DNA of 64,000 nt from contig CM059973.1 in assembly GCA_030490835.1 (NCBI GenBank), positions 64,360,008 to 64,424,007 on the forward strand. The letters run 5' to 3'. The notes beneath the pieces are model-generated. The model saw only the letters and a list, made by a program, of their open reading frames with translations, had not been told where the DNA came from and did not search any database. Made by a program: the position numbers and the translations under genes. This document shows, piece after piece, positions 22,449-35,589 of this stretch; within the stretch, counting starts at the first letter, position 1, and every line of letters begins with the position of its first letter. The stretch is from Annona cherimola. Taxonomy: Eukaryota > Streptophyta > Magnoliopsida > Magnoliales > Annonaceae.

Positions 22449-24059
22449 TTAAGTGTAGCGCCTCGACCCGTGAGTGCGCTACTGCATGGTACCTTACTCC
22501 ACGAATCTTTTTATGGGGGCGAAGCTCCTGAATGAGACCTAAAGTTTCATGCTTATATGAGCTAAAACTTTTCTAATATGCTGAGAAATTAGCTTGGAGT
22601 TTTTTTTTTCTGTTCTTTTCTTTAGAGCTTACATTGGTTCTATTTTTTTAACTAAAATCCGACAGCATGTCGTCTATATTTAAGACATTTGGACAATACA
22701 AAACCTAATAGTCATTACAAATCCAACATTTTCTACTAAATCACTCACATTTACTTCAATTCAACTAATATATCTCTTATACAATTATACTTCACATGAA
22801 AAGTTAACTACTACCTTTAACAATAACATAAAATATTTAAGTATAATACACACCCACAATTATAATAATTACAATCCAAGCCTCCCGATATACCAAACGC
22901 ATTAAAAATTATACCTTCGTTGCTTAGCTAGCAGTGAAGGCTCTTCTCTATCAAGGCTGCATCATCTGCACTCGGTAGGTAGTTGAAAATAATAAGTATA
23001 AAATACTCAATAAGCAAACATTTAGAAATACATAATTTCCAAAACCTGTGGCATTAACTAAAATCATAAAACTCTTAAAATCCCATTATGCATGTGTGAT
23101 AATGACATGAATGCACATACATGCATCATTCAATGACATCATTCCCATGGGGTGGTGGCATTTACCAATTGATCAACCATCCATAAAAACCTTTCTATTG
23201 AAAGGTGCCGGGCACACTGACTGAGCTCCATCAAGGGCGGACAACTTGTCCTCTTCCAACCTTGACAAAGCTTCCTTAATTTACTTTCCATGCATGAATT
23301 CCATTCACATGTGCATCATATGCATTTATGGCATGAATTGAGTTTTGTCAACTCAACATGATAACAAGGTTTCTATATGGAAATCAAGTTATAAAACATA
23401 TTTCAAGTACAAATTCTTTTACAAGCTATGCATAGGTTAATGGTCATCCCTAAATATTTTTATAATGCATATTGATTGAAAGCAGCATTTAAATACAACA
23501 ACTCATTAGCAAATAGCCTTTCTTGAAATAAAATGGTAAAAATGAATTTTCTTACTATACCATTCTTTTTGAAACGAAATATTGAAAGACTTGCTTACCT
23601 TTTTCCTTTAGCTTTCCTCCATCTTTCCTTTATCACTCTCTAGCATAACCAATAGGAAATTTTATTTAAACATATCATTTCCATCATCAAGCATGCCAAT
23701 ATACATGCCTACTTCTTTCCTACTTACTCATTTTTTTTTGGCTTTAATAAGAAATTCAAGCATTTCTTTGCTTGAAAATCTCATTTAAATAATTTTTATC
23801 CTACACTTGAATAAACCTCCTATTCCCACTCTAGACTTTTAAATATGGAATTTAACCCAATAACATCATAAATTAAGTTATTCTTAATTTCATAGATCTT
23901 ATATACTTAGAATTTATGAATTTCAATCCGTATCATATCTGAAGTTTAATATATTATAGGCTATTAAAACCTTTTTATCCTTTTGAATTACAAAAATATT
24001 TAGGTAAGCTCATATATGCATAAAATTTGCATTTAATACCCAAATTAACACATATGGAA

Positions 24060-24560
24060 CACTATGGCAAAAATGCCATATAGTGACAGTGAAAAATCTG
24101 TTGCTAAAGTTTAAAAACTGTTAGTATAGACATAAAAAATCTATACACATGGTTTTTTAAAGTGTCAGTAATAGTCCCGTAGCTGTAGGGCTATACGGAT
24201 GGTTTTGAAAACCATGTGTATAGATATATTTATAGTAACGATTATGTAGTGATAGTTTTGTACATCACAATATATGTATAACGACGATTTTAATCTGTTA
24301 GTGTAACTTTTAAAAACCAATATTATAATATGTTTAGTGATATTTTTCATATATATATATACACTTACATTTTGTATTCATCACTAAATCTTAGTGCCCT
24401 ATAATAATACTTATTTAGTGACAGTTTTTAATGTCACAATAGTTATAATGTTAATTAAGCAATAATAAAAATATCATTATGATTTTAACAACAATTAGAT
24501 AGTGACACTTTTTATTTGTCACTATAAATATAACAAAAAATTTTGAATCAGTAAATCAAA
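24060..24560. repeat. Left terminal and subterminal region of the CACTA element
   Basis: After the TIR come repeated short words such as TAGTGACA, AGTGTCAGT, GTGACACTTTT and TTTTAAAAACTG in both orientations, matching words in the last 300 bp of the element. In CACTA elements these are the TNPA-binding motifs. The first 26 bases also form a near-perfect hairpin (CACTATGGCA paired with TGCCATATAGTG). Confidence 0.65.
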
Positions 24561-25263
24561 TAATTTATAAATATTGAATATGAAATTTTTTTGAGCTATA
24601 GTGATAGTAATTTAGATGTATAATAATAATTTCTATTTTAGTCAATTATTAATATATAACAAAAAACACACTAAAATTTATTGATACTATCTATATTTAG
24701 CAATGATTTTTCTTTGCATTTTAATCGCTTATAAAATCAGTAGAATTTTTAGTGACATAATAATTTCCAATGTTCACATGATTAATTTCACATTAAAATT
24801 AATAAAAAGATAATATTCATTAATAATCAAAATTTAATATAAAGATACCAATTCTTCAATCCTCAAATTGTCAACTTCTCAATAGTAAAATTTGCAAAAT
24901 TTAAAAAATACATGAAAATACATAAAACCAACTTTGCATCAAATGATCAAATAAATCTATTATCTTCCAAAATTTTGCAATCTTCAACAACGATCCATCA
25001 TCCTGGAAACATTAAAAATTAAATAAATACCTTTTGCTTGAAGTATAAAAATATTTGTTGAATAAAATTTTAATTCAATGTTACCTTCTTGGTTAGAGCA
25101 AAATTCACCACCCAAATTAGAGCTACAAGATTGCCTATTTGGAGAACTTGAGATATCAGGAACCTAAAACATAAAAGATAAGTATCTCAATAAAACTCTA
25201 CGATAATGCTATTTTCAATATCTTATTGAATGGTTCTGATAGAAAAACAATAATAATTGAAAA
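24561..25263. other. CACTA interior, AT-rich, no gene recognised
   Basis: Probably 3' untranslated sequence and a terminal intron of the minus-strand TNPA-like gene. No frame is recognised. Confidence 0.4.
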
Positions 25264-26912
25264 TCAAGATACTTGGTTATTATTATCTAATAGTGGATAT
25301 GCGTCTAATACTCGCATGATAGGATCATCCTGACTTTGATTTTTGATATGCGATACAATAACACTAAGTACTCCTTGCAAAGCTGTCACTTGTTTTTTCA
25401 ATTGATGAGTCTCTTGGTTATTTGATTGAAATTTTTCTATTTGAGGAGATTTTTCTGAATTTTTACAAGGAGTAGGGCCCTTTCCAAAACACCGAATACG
25501 TCCTACTTTTTCTGGCCTTTTTACTTTAGAATAAGCATCCCCTTTCCAATTAGAACATTCTTGTATATTTTCTAATGATTCCTCTTCTTTTTTCAACAGT
25601 TCCTGCAATTATATATAAGCATAAAATTTAATTACACAGTTTATAATTTAGAAGATGAAATTTAAAAATGTAAATTACAATAATTATAAAATAATGCACA
25701 AAATAAAATACTGAACATAGAAAAACTCACAATAACTTTTGCAGATTCATCATTTATAACTCTCCCATCCTTATGCATATGTGTATGTATGTAAATTTAA
25801 GCACGAGATGGTTGTATACCATTGCTTTCTTTCATCTAAGAATAAAACATAACATTTTCATGATATTAGATCATTCAAATTAACATTATTATAAATTAAT
25901 AAATATTAAAAATACCTTTTCGTAAATCATTCTTGCAAGCGTCTTTGTTCCAATGGTAAGAGGCTCGTTGTGTTTTGCTCGATTTTTTATTGATCTCACT
26001 AATAATCTATACAAAATGAAAATTAAAATAATCAATATTTTGAAGTTAATCTCTATAGAAATTATCATGAAATAAAGAGAATAAATTTATACCTTACCTT
26101 TTGTTGAGTACCAATGATGCACTAAATCAACCTACTGATTTTTTTCCACTCGGTCAGGTACGTTTGCTACATTCATGCATTTTGATTTAGTAATATCAAA
26201 ATATTCAGCCTTCAAAGAACTCTTCCAATTTCTCCATTTGTCATTAATATCCTTTATCACCCATGCTTTGATATGATCATTGCATGGTTTGAATTTAAAT
26301 TTTTCCTGCATCCAAGAAATATAAAAGCTTCATGAAAATAAAATACATGGTACATATATAAGAAACATATAACCATACATGGATCAAAAATGATAATTAT
26401 TGTGCAACTTAAAGTAAATAATCTAACATTGATTTTTACCTACACAATATCCCATTGCATATCTTTATACTTCTTTGGCAACTTCTTCCATGAAACAAAA
26501 TTAATTGGTGCAAATTCTGGATTTCTTACTAAATCACCAAGAAATCAAGTGAGAGTGCATGCTTCATATTCCACGGGTTGGTAAAATGCATTAAGTTCAA
26601 CCTCAATTTTTTTACCTTTCAGTAAATTCCAAACACTTGACATACGTATTGGGCCTCTAATTTTCTTACTTGTTCTAGTATTAGCTGAAAAAGTCCAATC
26701 AAGTTCATAATCTTACTTTAGCTATAATAATATTTTCAAAATAGAAAATTATAAATATTATTAGGGAAAAACTTACACGTCGGTTGAGTATTTGATTGAG
26801 ATAAAATCTCCTGTTGGTCTTCTAATGATTCGTCAATTTCTGTATTTGAGGTTGCCACTTGGTGTTGACATTCTGGTTCTTCAAATATATTCATATGCTT
26901 ACGCTTTGCCAT
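25264..26912 (-). pseudogene. TNPA-like transposase_24 gene of the CACTA element, broken
   Basis: A spliced minus-strand gene is recognisable. Exon 1 runs from the ATG at 26912 to 26777 (donor GTAAGT). Exon 2 starts at 26684 and contains RTSKKIRGPIRMSSVWNLL and FVSWKKLPKKYKDMQWDIV. A third exon (about 26305-26100) contains WVIKDINDKWRNWKSSLK. A fourth (about 26005-25920) contains HNEPLTIGTKTLARMIYEK. Another runs near 25845-25735, and the last from 25608 contains GRIRCFGKGPTPCK and ends DNNNQVS. These are the hallmarks of the plant Ptta/En/Spm transposase_24 family, the DNA-binding partner of CACTA transposition. In-frame stops occur in exon 2 (CTLT-stop-FLGDL), exon 3 (EKNQ-stop-VDL) and near 25805, so it is inactive. 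Confidence 0.7.
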
Positions 26913-26959
26913 TGTAAACCTAAAATTAAAAAATATTCATATTTATCCTAAAAGCAATA

Positions 26960-28100
26960 TAACTCTTAAAAATTAACTCTGTCGTCGGATTGGGTGGAAA
27001 AATTGATGGTGGTGTGATGGAAAATTTATTATTTCCTCCCTACGACTTCAAGCGATTTAGAAAAAATGAAATTAAGAAATGTCTCGTTCACTCAGTCTGC
27101 CACATTCTGTCTGCCATCTATTTCTCCTGCTCCCTTCTGGTGACAGCATGGCGTTGGTCCCATCTCTCCTCTCCAACAATGTCTGCCACGTTCTGTATTT
27201 GATAGCATGAATAGGCAGCACATGTTCTAGAGTCTTGGATTTTCGCTCCATCACCAAATATTAGCACAACAGATTTCCCACTTATGATGACTAAATATAT
27301 AACTTAGTTTATTAGGGTGGAATGGGAGAGGGAGATAGATAGGGAGATGGGTTCGGGCTGAATGGGTGAAGGCAAGAGAGAAAGGGGGCATTCTAAAATA
27401 TGCTTTAGTGCAAACGTATGTATGAAGCTTAGTAAATAAGAAGATTTCTTATTTGATAAAGAGTAAAATGCTAGAGGTACGTTACTTGGAAAGAGGAGAA
27501 TCAAGAATTCTGATGAAGCTCAAATTCTTCTCCTTTTGAATTCAGAATCCAATATGGAGATATACTTCAAATTCTAGAAATTCATCTTTATAGGACTCAA
27601 TTTATTCTGATGATCTCGAGCAACCAACCTTATCAGTAAAACTGCATGTGCGAGCGTTTAATTCTTTCATCGCTCCTAGGCAAACGACAAATGCGGTGAG
27701 AGCATCTAATATTTTTCATCGTTCACGGGCAAAAATATTTTTCATCATTCGTGGGAAAACAACACGCGCGAAATCTCCCAGGAAAAACAGCCTGCGCGAT
27801 CAACGCAACTAAATATTAAATAAAACTTATCCAAATATTATGACAAAGGTTTTAATAATTAATAAAACTTCATCCAACTAGCTAAATAAATTAATTTTAG
27901 ATGAAATAGTTGGGTTGAACTATAATTTAATTACCAAGTTAGGTATTGAATAATTGACTTTACAAATTTAATCATGTATAATTAGTTTCATCAAACTGAT
28001 ATTATTTTAAACTGAAAATACTTATGTAGCACTAATATTAGAAAAAAATTAGTTTTATTGGATGATTTTACCCACTTTTATAAAATAAGTAAAAAATCAA
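26960..28100. other. CACTA central region, left part
   Basis: Contains the first copy (27324-27393) of a 68-70 bp GA-rich segment repeated at 30352-30419. A GC-richer stretch around 26990-27250 has no recognised coding function. The region between the two diverging genes probably includes their promoters. Confidence 0.4.
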
Positions 28101-28720
28101 TTCACATATTACATTTAAGGCTATTTGACAGAAAAACTAAATTTCATCTAGATTAAATATTTATGTGGACCTTATTTGATAAAAGTAATATAAGTTTAAA
28201 ATTAATATTATAAATTTTATTAATTATTTTAACGTTAATAAACTAATTATTTTACATAAACGGTCCCGTTTCTATGTAACTGGGTTACAGAGAAGCGGAC
28301 CAATGTAACCCCTTCAAAATCTAATAGTTTGATCCTTAATGCAAAAATTCGATTCACCTATTACATTTAAAGCTATTTGGTGGAAAAACTAAATTTCATC
28401 TAAATTAAATATTTATGTGGGCGTCATTTGATAAAAGTAATACAAGTTTAAAATGTATATTATAAAATTTTATTAATTATTTTAGCATTAATCAGTCCGC
28501 TAGACTAATTATTTTACATAAAATAGTTGAGTGGGATTAAGTAATCAGTTCACCTGTTACTTGGAGAATTATTTTGATTGAAAAATAAAATTTCATGACA
28601 AAGAAATATTTAGGTGAAAAAGAAGTAAAATTTTTATATTGATATAATAAAATATTTAAATTTATATATCGGTCCCGCTTTTATGAAATTTCTTTTCTAT
28701 GTAACCCCCTTCCATATTTA
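28101..28720. repeat. Tandem repeat inside the CACTA element
   Basis: Units beginning near 28101, 28351 and 28547 each start with TTCAC(A/C)T(A/G)TTAC and continue through AAATTTCATCTA and GATAAAAGTAATA blocks. The first and third end in CGGTCCCG followed by TTTCTATG or TTTTATG. The third is the most diverged. There is no coding content. Confidence 0.55.
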
Positions 28721-29397
28721 AAATCATGATGATTAATAAAAGTTTCACTTCGTCTGGTAATATTTTATATAGGTTTCATCTATAAATATGTAATTTCAAC
28801 ATAATAAAATGAATTTGCAATAAAATATCAATAGTGGGCTATTCACATACTTGATTTGGATAAAAGTTGATTTTTAGCTAAACAAATGATGTTAAGTACA
28901 GTGCATCGATTTAATTTTTCACCTATCATTAAATTTTTAAATTTTAAAGGGATTATATGGCTTCGTTTTTAATGTCACCCCGGTCATATAGAAGCAGAGT
29001 CTTTTATATATTTATTTAAACTACTAATTCAACATGTGTATCATCTAAAATATTTTATAAATAAACTTCTAAATCTATACATCCATAAATGTATGTAACA
29101 AATTTCATATTTTTTATAATTATTTAAAATAAAATGGATGCATTTATTTTTAATTTAGTCATCAAGATGGGCCAAAACGAGGATTAGTATTTATTTTAAT
29201 CAATATTAGTTCTAGTAATATTTTATGGTATCCTAATTTTTCATTTTAAGCATATTTTATTATATTGAGCATTATGTGTGGATTTGATTAGAAATTAAAT
29301 AATTTATTATGACAAAAATTAGTATGTATATATTTGAACTATTTAAACTTTATCTCATAATACTAATTATAATTGATTATATGCATGCCTGATGTAG

Positions 29398-29530
29398 GGA
29401 CGCTAATTTTCAAAAATAAAAATAAAAATCTAAAATACTTCAAAAATGGTAAAAATTAATATATAAGTTAAATACACCTAGATTATTAATCTTGTAAAAA
29501 ATTTTAAAAAATAAAAAATAGGTATATGCG
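29398..29530. mobile_element. Half-copy of foldback MITE family A
   Basis: Shares CTAAAATACTTCAAAAATGG, TAAGTTAAATACACCTAGAT and the AATAAAAAATAGG end with the family (right-arm type) and closely matches 43553-43735. Only one arm is present. Confidence 0.5.
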
Positions 29531-29573
29531 CTCAATGCTTCCGAGCGCATCCGATCAGTGTCCTCGATGTAGC

Positions 29574-30165
29574 ACCCTCAATTTTTAATTGTAGGCCTAA
29601 GCATACAACATGTATAAGTGAAAATTTTGAACCATAACATGAGTGAAATTATAAATATATTAATGACCTAAAATTATAAAGTAAGAAAAGAAGTAATTAG
29701 TAAATAGATAATGATGATAAAATGCTATTTATGAAATGGAACAATGACAAAGTATATACATTAATTAATTACAATTAAATAACTTTACTTCAATTATTTA
29801 AATTGTTAAATGGTTATCATTTAATGACCCTAAATATACGAAATGAGTTTAAATCATAAAATTGTAAATTTTACGATTTATGACATGCAATATATATGGA
29901 TATATAAAAAAGAAAAAAGAAAAACACCACATAAGGAGATAGCCACACGTGAGTACATGTGGACTATCATAAGTTGGGATCGCAAAGAGAAGCCCTTAGC
30001 GATTTTGGGAGGCTAGCGAACCGGGAGGGCAAAAGGGATAGGAAGAGAAAATAAAGAGAAGAAGACGAGGAAGGAGGAAGAGAAGAGGGCAGTCTGTCAT
30101 CCATAACCCAGCCGTCCCATTTGTAAACTGCTGCCGCTGTTCAACCCTTCACTGGTTGCAGGTAA
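29574..30165 (+). mobile_element. LTR fragment related to the host solo LTR, opposite orientation
   Basis: It starts TGTAGCACCCTCAATTTTTA and can be followed beside the reverse complement of about 37800-38433 (which starts TGTAGTACCCGCAATTTTTA) through shared blocks such as ATGACCTAAAATTATA, TTAATTAATTACAATTAAAT and GAGTTTAAATCATAAA. Similarity fades after about 30165 and no 3' LTR end is found, so it is partial. It lies between the two CACTA genes, just upstream of the TNPD-like gene. Confidence 0.6.
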
Positions 30166-30879
30166 GTGAGAGAGCTTTTATTTCATTTTTGAAATCTTCT
30201 CACTTGTATATGGATGACCATTGCCGCTGTTCACCCCTTCACTGGCAATAAGCCGCCGACGCACTTGTATGACATGTATATGGATGATTATATGGTTATT
30301 TGATTTTGCTTTAAGATGGTGAGTTTGTTAAATTTATGTCATGTGAAAATAGGAGAGGGAGATAGATAGGGAAAGGGGTTCGGGCCGAATGGGTGAAGGC
30401 AAGAGAGAAAGGGGCGTTCGAGCAGAATGGTCTAAGGGAGAGTTTTTTTTTAAAATTTTTTTCTTATTGGTCATCTGTTGTAGGTACTGATTCGAAGCTA
30501 TGCTAAAATTCCATCGCACCACCAATATAAATTTATTCATCAAACAGTTTAATAATCACATATAAATTATCTAATATATATTTAAAATTAAAATTTCATT
30601 CTTACCAAACTATCCATATTTCAAATAGCTTATGTCTAATTATAGATTTAGAATTTAAAATCTAAGGATTTTACCCTCTATTATTAAATAGAATACATGT
30701 ATATAATGACAGAAGATAAAATTAATGCTTAGATTGTAAGGTAAATGATATTATTTGTGATATTTTTATTATTTTTTCATTATTCATCATTAAAATATGT
30801 CTTTATTTATTTATTTTAAGTTGGTCCTTAATACCAAATGTTATATATATGTGATTGCAGTTAAACTATTCTTGCAACA

Positions 30880-33800
30880 ATGGATAAAAGTTGGATTTAT
30901 GCATCAAGGTCAAGTAAGGAATACGTTGAGGGTGCCATTCAATTTCTTGATAACGCATTTGAGAAAGCATCTCAAGACGGAAGGATTCTTTGTCCATGTG
31001 TGAAACGTGTTCTTAAATATAAATGTTCTAGAAAAGAAGTATTAGATCATTTAATTTGTGATGGATTTCTTAAGGGTTATACAGATTGGTACAATCATGG
31101 AGAGTTTATGGAAGAGTCTACTTCTAGTCAAAATCCTATTGATAGTATGGGTGATGAGATTCATGAATTGTTGCATGATGCTTTTGGTGTGCATGATGGG
31201 TCTAGAGACTTGAATGAAGATACCGGAGAGGATATTTTGCATAATCTTAATATTGGACAACAAGATGCAAATGCAGAAAAGTTTTTAAATTTAATTAAAG
31301 ATGTCGAACAGGAGTTGTATCCAGGGTGCAAGGAATATACAAAACTTTCATTTATTGTTAAACTTTTTCATTTAAAATGTCTCAATGGATGGAGTAAGAA
31401 GTCCCTCACTATGTTGCTTGAGTTATTAAAGAATGCTTTTCCTAAAGGAAATAGATTGTCTACATCTTATTATGAAACAAAAAGGTTCATTTCTGAATTG
31501 AGATTAAACTACGAGAAAATTCATGCTTGTCCCAAAAATTGCATTCTATATTGGAAAGAAAATTCAAAGCTGGAAGTTTGTCCTTCTTGTGGTACTCCTA
31601 GATGGAAAATAAAGACAACTGTTTTAGAAAATGAGAAGCCTTCAGGAAAGACTAAAAAAGTTGGTGCTAAAATCTTACGCTCGTTTCCTTTAAAGCCTAG
31701 GTTACAAAGACTGTTTATGTCTTCAAAGACAGCTTCTTTCATGATGTGGCATGAGGAAGGATGTACTAAGGATGGACTTCTAAGACATCCTGCTGACAGC
31801 GAAGCATGGAAAACTTTTAATTCTCGGTAGCCACTGTTTGCTTCAGATCCTCGTAATGTTCGTTTGGGCTTATCTTGTGATGGTTTTACTCCATTTGGAA
31901 CTAAAGGTCTTAACCATAGCACATGGCCAGTTATTGTGATACCATATAATTTGCCTCTATGGATGTGTATGAAGCAACCATATTTTATTTTATCTTTACT
32001 TATTCCTGGTCCAGATGCTCCTGGAAATCATTTAGATGTGTATTTACAACCTTTTATTGAAGAATTGCATGAATTGTAGGAAGTTGGCATTCAAACATTT
32101 GATGCACATAAGAATGAGTATTTTTGCTTGCATGCAACATTGATGTGGACTATCAGTGATTTTCCAGCTTATGCAAATTTATCAGGTTGGAGTACTAAAG
32201 GTCAATATGCATGTCCTGCATGCAATTTTAAAACTTGTTCCAAATGGTTGCGTCATGGGGGAAAGTATTGCTATATGGGTCATCGTCGATTCTTACCACC
32301 TAACCATAAATTTTGATATGAGAAACTTTCTTTTGATGGACATCAAGATTTTGATTGTGCACCAATCCCTCAATCTGGTTCAACTATATTAGAGCAACTT
32401 GAGAGCATTAACTTCATATTTCAAAATACTCAAATTTCAGAAATAGAAGGTCCTTGGAAGAAGAGAAGTATCTTTTTTACATTACCTTATTGGGAACACA
32501 ATCTCATTCGTCACAACCTTGATGTTATGCACATAGAAAAAAATGTTTGTGATAATGTCTTGGGAACCATTATGAATCAGGAAGGGAAAACAAAAGATAA
32601 TCGCAAGGCACGATTGGACCTTCAAGATATGGGTATTAGAAAGGATTTGCGCTTGAAGAAGTATGTTAGTAGTGATAAGGAATTTTTCCCAAAAGCATGC
32701 TATTCAATGACCTTGAAAGAGAAAAGCTCCTTTTGTGAAGTATTAAAGAACATAAAAGCTCCATATGAGATATCAACAAATATTGCTCGCTGTGTGCAGT
32801 TGAAACAACGTAAAATTATGGGGCTTAAAAGTTATGATTGTCATATTTTGATGCAAGATTTTCTTCCTATGGCAGTGAGGGAGTTATTGCCTGAGAAAGT
32901 GAGTTTAGTAATTATCGAGTTGTGTCAATATGTTAATGGATTGTGTTCCAAAGTTCTTAGAGTTTGTGATCTTGAGAAGCTTGAAACACAAATTACTTTA
33001 ACATTATGTCGTACGGAAAGAATTTTTCCTCCGTCATTTTTTACTACTCAAGTGCATTTGGTGATTCACTTGGTGACTGAGGTAAAGGTAGCTGGACCTG
33101 TACAATATCGATGGATGTATCCAATCGAAAGGTAAATTTATACATTACTTTTGTAATTATTATTTAATTCAGAAGTTAACAATATGATATAAGATTTTAA
33201 GTTTCATACCTTTTTGATGCAGGTATCTTTATACACTCAAGTCTTATGTGCGCAATAGAGCTTCTCTAGAGGGTTCGATTACGGAAGGGTACTTAGCTGA
33301 AGAATGTCTAACATTTTGCTCTAGATATCTTTCTGGCATTGAGAGAAAATTTGATCGATTGGTACCAAAAGATCATGCTAATATATACTCAGATAAAGGA
33401 TTTTCCTGCATTCCTTTATTAGCAAGACCTCTCGGAATAAAGAAAAAAAGAAATTTGAAAGTGAAGAAGCGAATCAAAGCCAAAGAAAGTCAATTAGATG
33501 ATAAAACATGGATTCAAGCACATCGGTATGTGCTTTTTAATTTTGATGCCATCACATCATTTCGAGGGTAAATTAAAATTTTCTTTATTTTGTTTATATG
33601 TAAAGTAAAATTTTTTCTTAAATTCAAGTAGTGCTTTTTATTCCTTTTATTTTTTTTTACAAAGAGCATGAAGCTGATGAGGAAAAATTGTCGTCTTTCT
33701 CGACATCCATCTCAAAATGAAATAGCTGCAATGCATTGTCAAACATTCCATGAATGGTTTCGTGATTATGTGAGTATAGTATTTAAGTAGTAAGTATATT

Positions 33801-34599
33801 CAACATGTTCAATACATATTTTTATATAAATTTAAATATATTGTGAGTGTTATTTTGTATTAATTAATCTTAATGTATAATTTAGATTAAACAATTAGAT
33901 GAAGAAGGGGATGCACGGATTACTGAAGAAATGAGATGGTTGGCATGCGGATTCAAGAAAAGTGGCACAAAGATATACAGGTTTTGTCATCAATGACTTC
34001 AAATTTCACACAAAAGAACATGAGAAAAATATGACAACTCAAAATAGTGGAGTTGTAGTGAGTGTGAAAATAATGAGTTATGCAAGTGCAAGAGATAAAA
34101 GGCCAGTTTAAGGAGAAGTCACTTATTATGGTATTTTAAGAGATATTATAGAATTAAAATATCATGGTAAACAGAAAATTGTATTATTTAAATGTGATTG
34201 GGTTGATGTTAATGGAGGAAGGGATTATAAAAAAGACAAGTTTGGATGCACATTAGTAAATTTCTCTCACTTGATACATAAAGGAGCTAAACTTTTTGAT
34301 GAACCTTTTATATTTGCATCTCAAGCTAAGAAAGTATTTTATGTCAAGGATCATGTGAATAAAGATTGACATGTGGTTTTGAATGCTAAAGTCGGAAATT
34401 TTTACGATATGGGTGTTGGACCATGTGAGGATCCTCTATAAATATTTCTCGGAGGAGAGCAGCATAATGGGGTTGTATTTGAAAATGATGGATTTGGCTC
34501 CACATAGGATAATCCATTTTGGATAAGAGATGATATTGATACTGTTGATGAAGAAGAAATATTACAAACATATGATGCAGACCTGGTGGAAAGAATGTA
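30880..34599 (+). pseudogene. TNPD-like transposase_21 gene of the CACTA element, broken
   Basis: The frame starts at the ATG at 30880, 20 bases after a splice-acceptor-like TTGCAG. It opens with a Transpos_assoc domain (MDKSWIYASRSSKEYVEG ... CPCVKRVLKYKCSRKEV). Transposase_21 follows, with the expected acidic motifs in SCDGFTPFG, WTISDFPAY and LDVMHIEKNVCDN. DUF4218 is split by an intron at 33132-33222 (MYPIER then YLYTLKSYVRNRASLEGS). A DUF4216-like C-terminus reads GFVINDFKFHTKEHEK to DADLVERM. In-frame stops are at 31828, 32077 (ELWEVG expected, TGG to TAG) and 32314 (NHKFR expected, CGA to TGA). A frameshift at about 33973 and further stops after 34100 follow. It would be the catalytic transposase, but no functional product is possible. 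Confidence 0.85.
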
Positions 34600-35589
34600 A
34601 GTTACAATCTTTTAAAATTACTTAATTTTTTTTAAAGATTCAGTTTATTTATTTGAAAGTTGAAGTTTTCTTTTATTTGCAGGCTATTGACTTGATGGCA
34701 AAGATCGTAGCATTTTTGCACAATGACGAACTTCAAAAAGCGAAATGAAGTGAAAAGAAAATGTGAAAATGATTGTGGTATTATTTTGAAAAAAAATTAA
34801 TTAGTTGCAGATTACCATATCAAGCAAATATCTTCAGTTGTAACTTTTAATTTGCAATTTTCAATTGTATGAGAGCAATTTTGATTTGTAAAAAGAGTTT
34901 GAGAGTTACTTTCAGTTAAATTGTTTTAATAAAATCTCATTGATTGTGTTAACGTAGAAATTTTAATTTCTTCATTGAACAATGTTATTTGCCAATTTAA
35001 ATTGCCAACATATAAATATGAATTCAACCAATTACAATTATTATTATTATTATTATAAAATTTTATATGCTTTAATATTATTTTGTTGAATGTCATTCTA
35101 CTATTGCTATTATATATCTTAATACTTTTTTCAATGTTTTCCTGAGTAATTTTTAGTTTTTAGGATTATTTTCTATATTTTAGTTGAGGTATACTTTAAA
35201 AAATTGAAGAAAAAAAAACCAGTATTATTATTAGATAGTAGGATTTATGAGATTTTAATTCCAATTTTTGAAATTTCTTGTTTATCCAAAGATGAATAAT
35301 ATCTATAATAAAAATATGAATAATATCTAAATATCTAAAATAAATTATTTATCTATCTATAAGATAATACTTTATAGTGTCAAGTTCATATATTATAATC
35401 TCTTCTTACATTATTATATATTTAATAATTTATAGGTGATAGAATAAAATAAGTAAAATAATTTAATTATTTTAAATAAATTCAATAATAATAATATATT
35501 ATAACTTTTTGGAATTGATATTTAAAATAAATTAAATAATAATTATTATATTTATAAATGAAATACCAATAAAATATTTAAGTTTTATG

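Noticed and set aside
31051..31922. Minus-strand frames opposite the TNPD-like gene
   Set aside because: Their translations have no domain and the plus strand reads as transposase_21.
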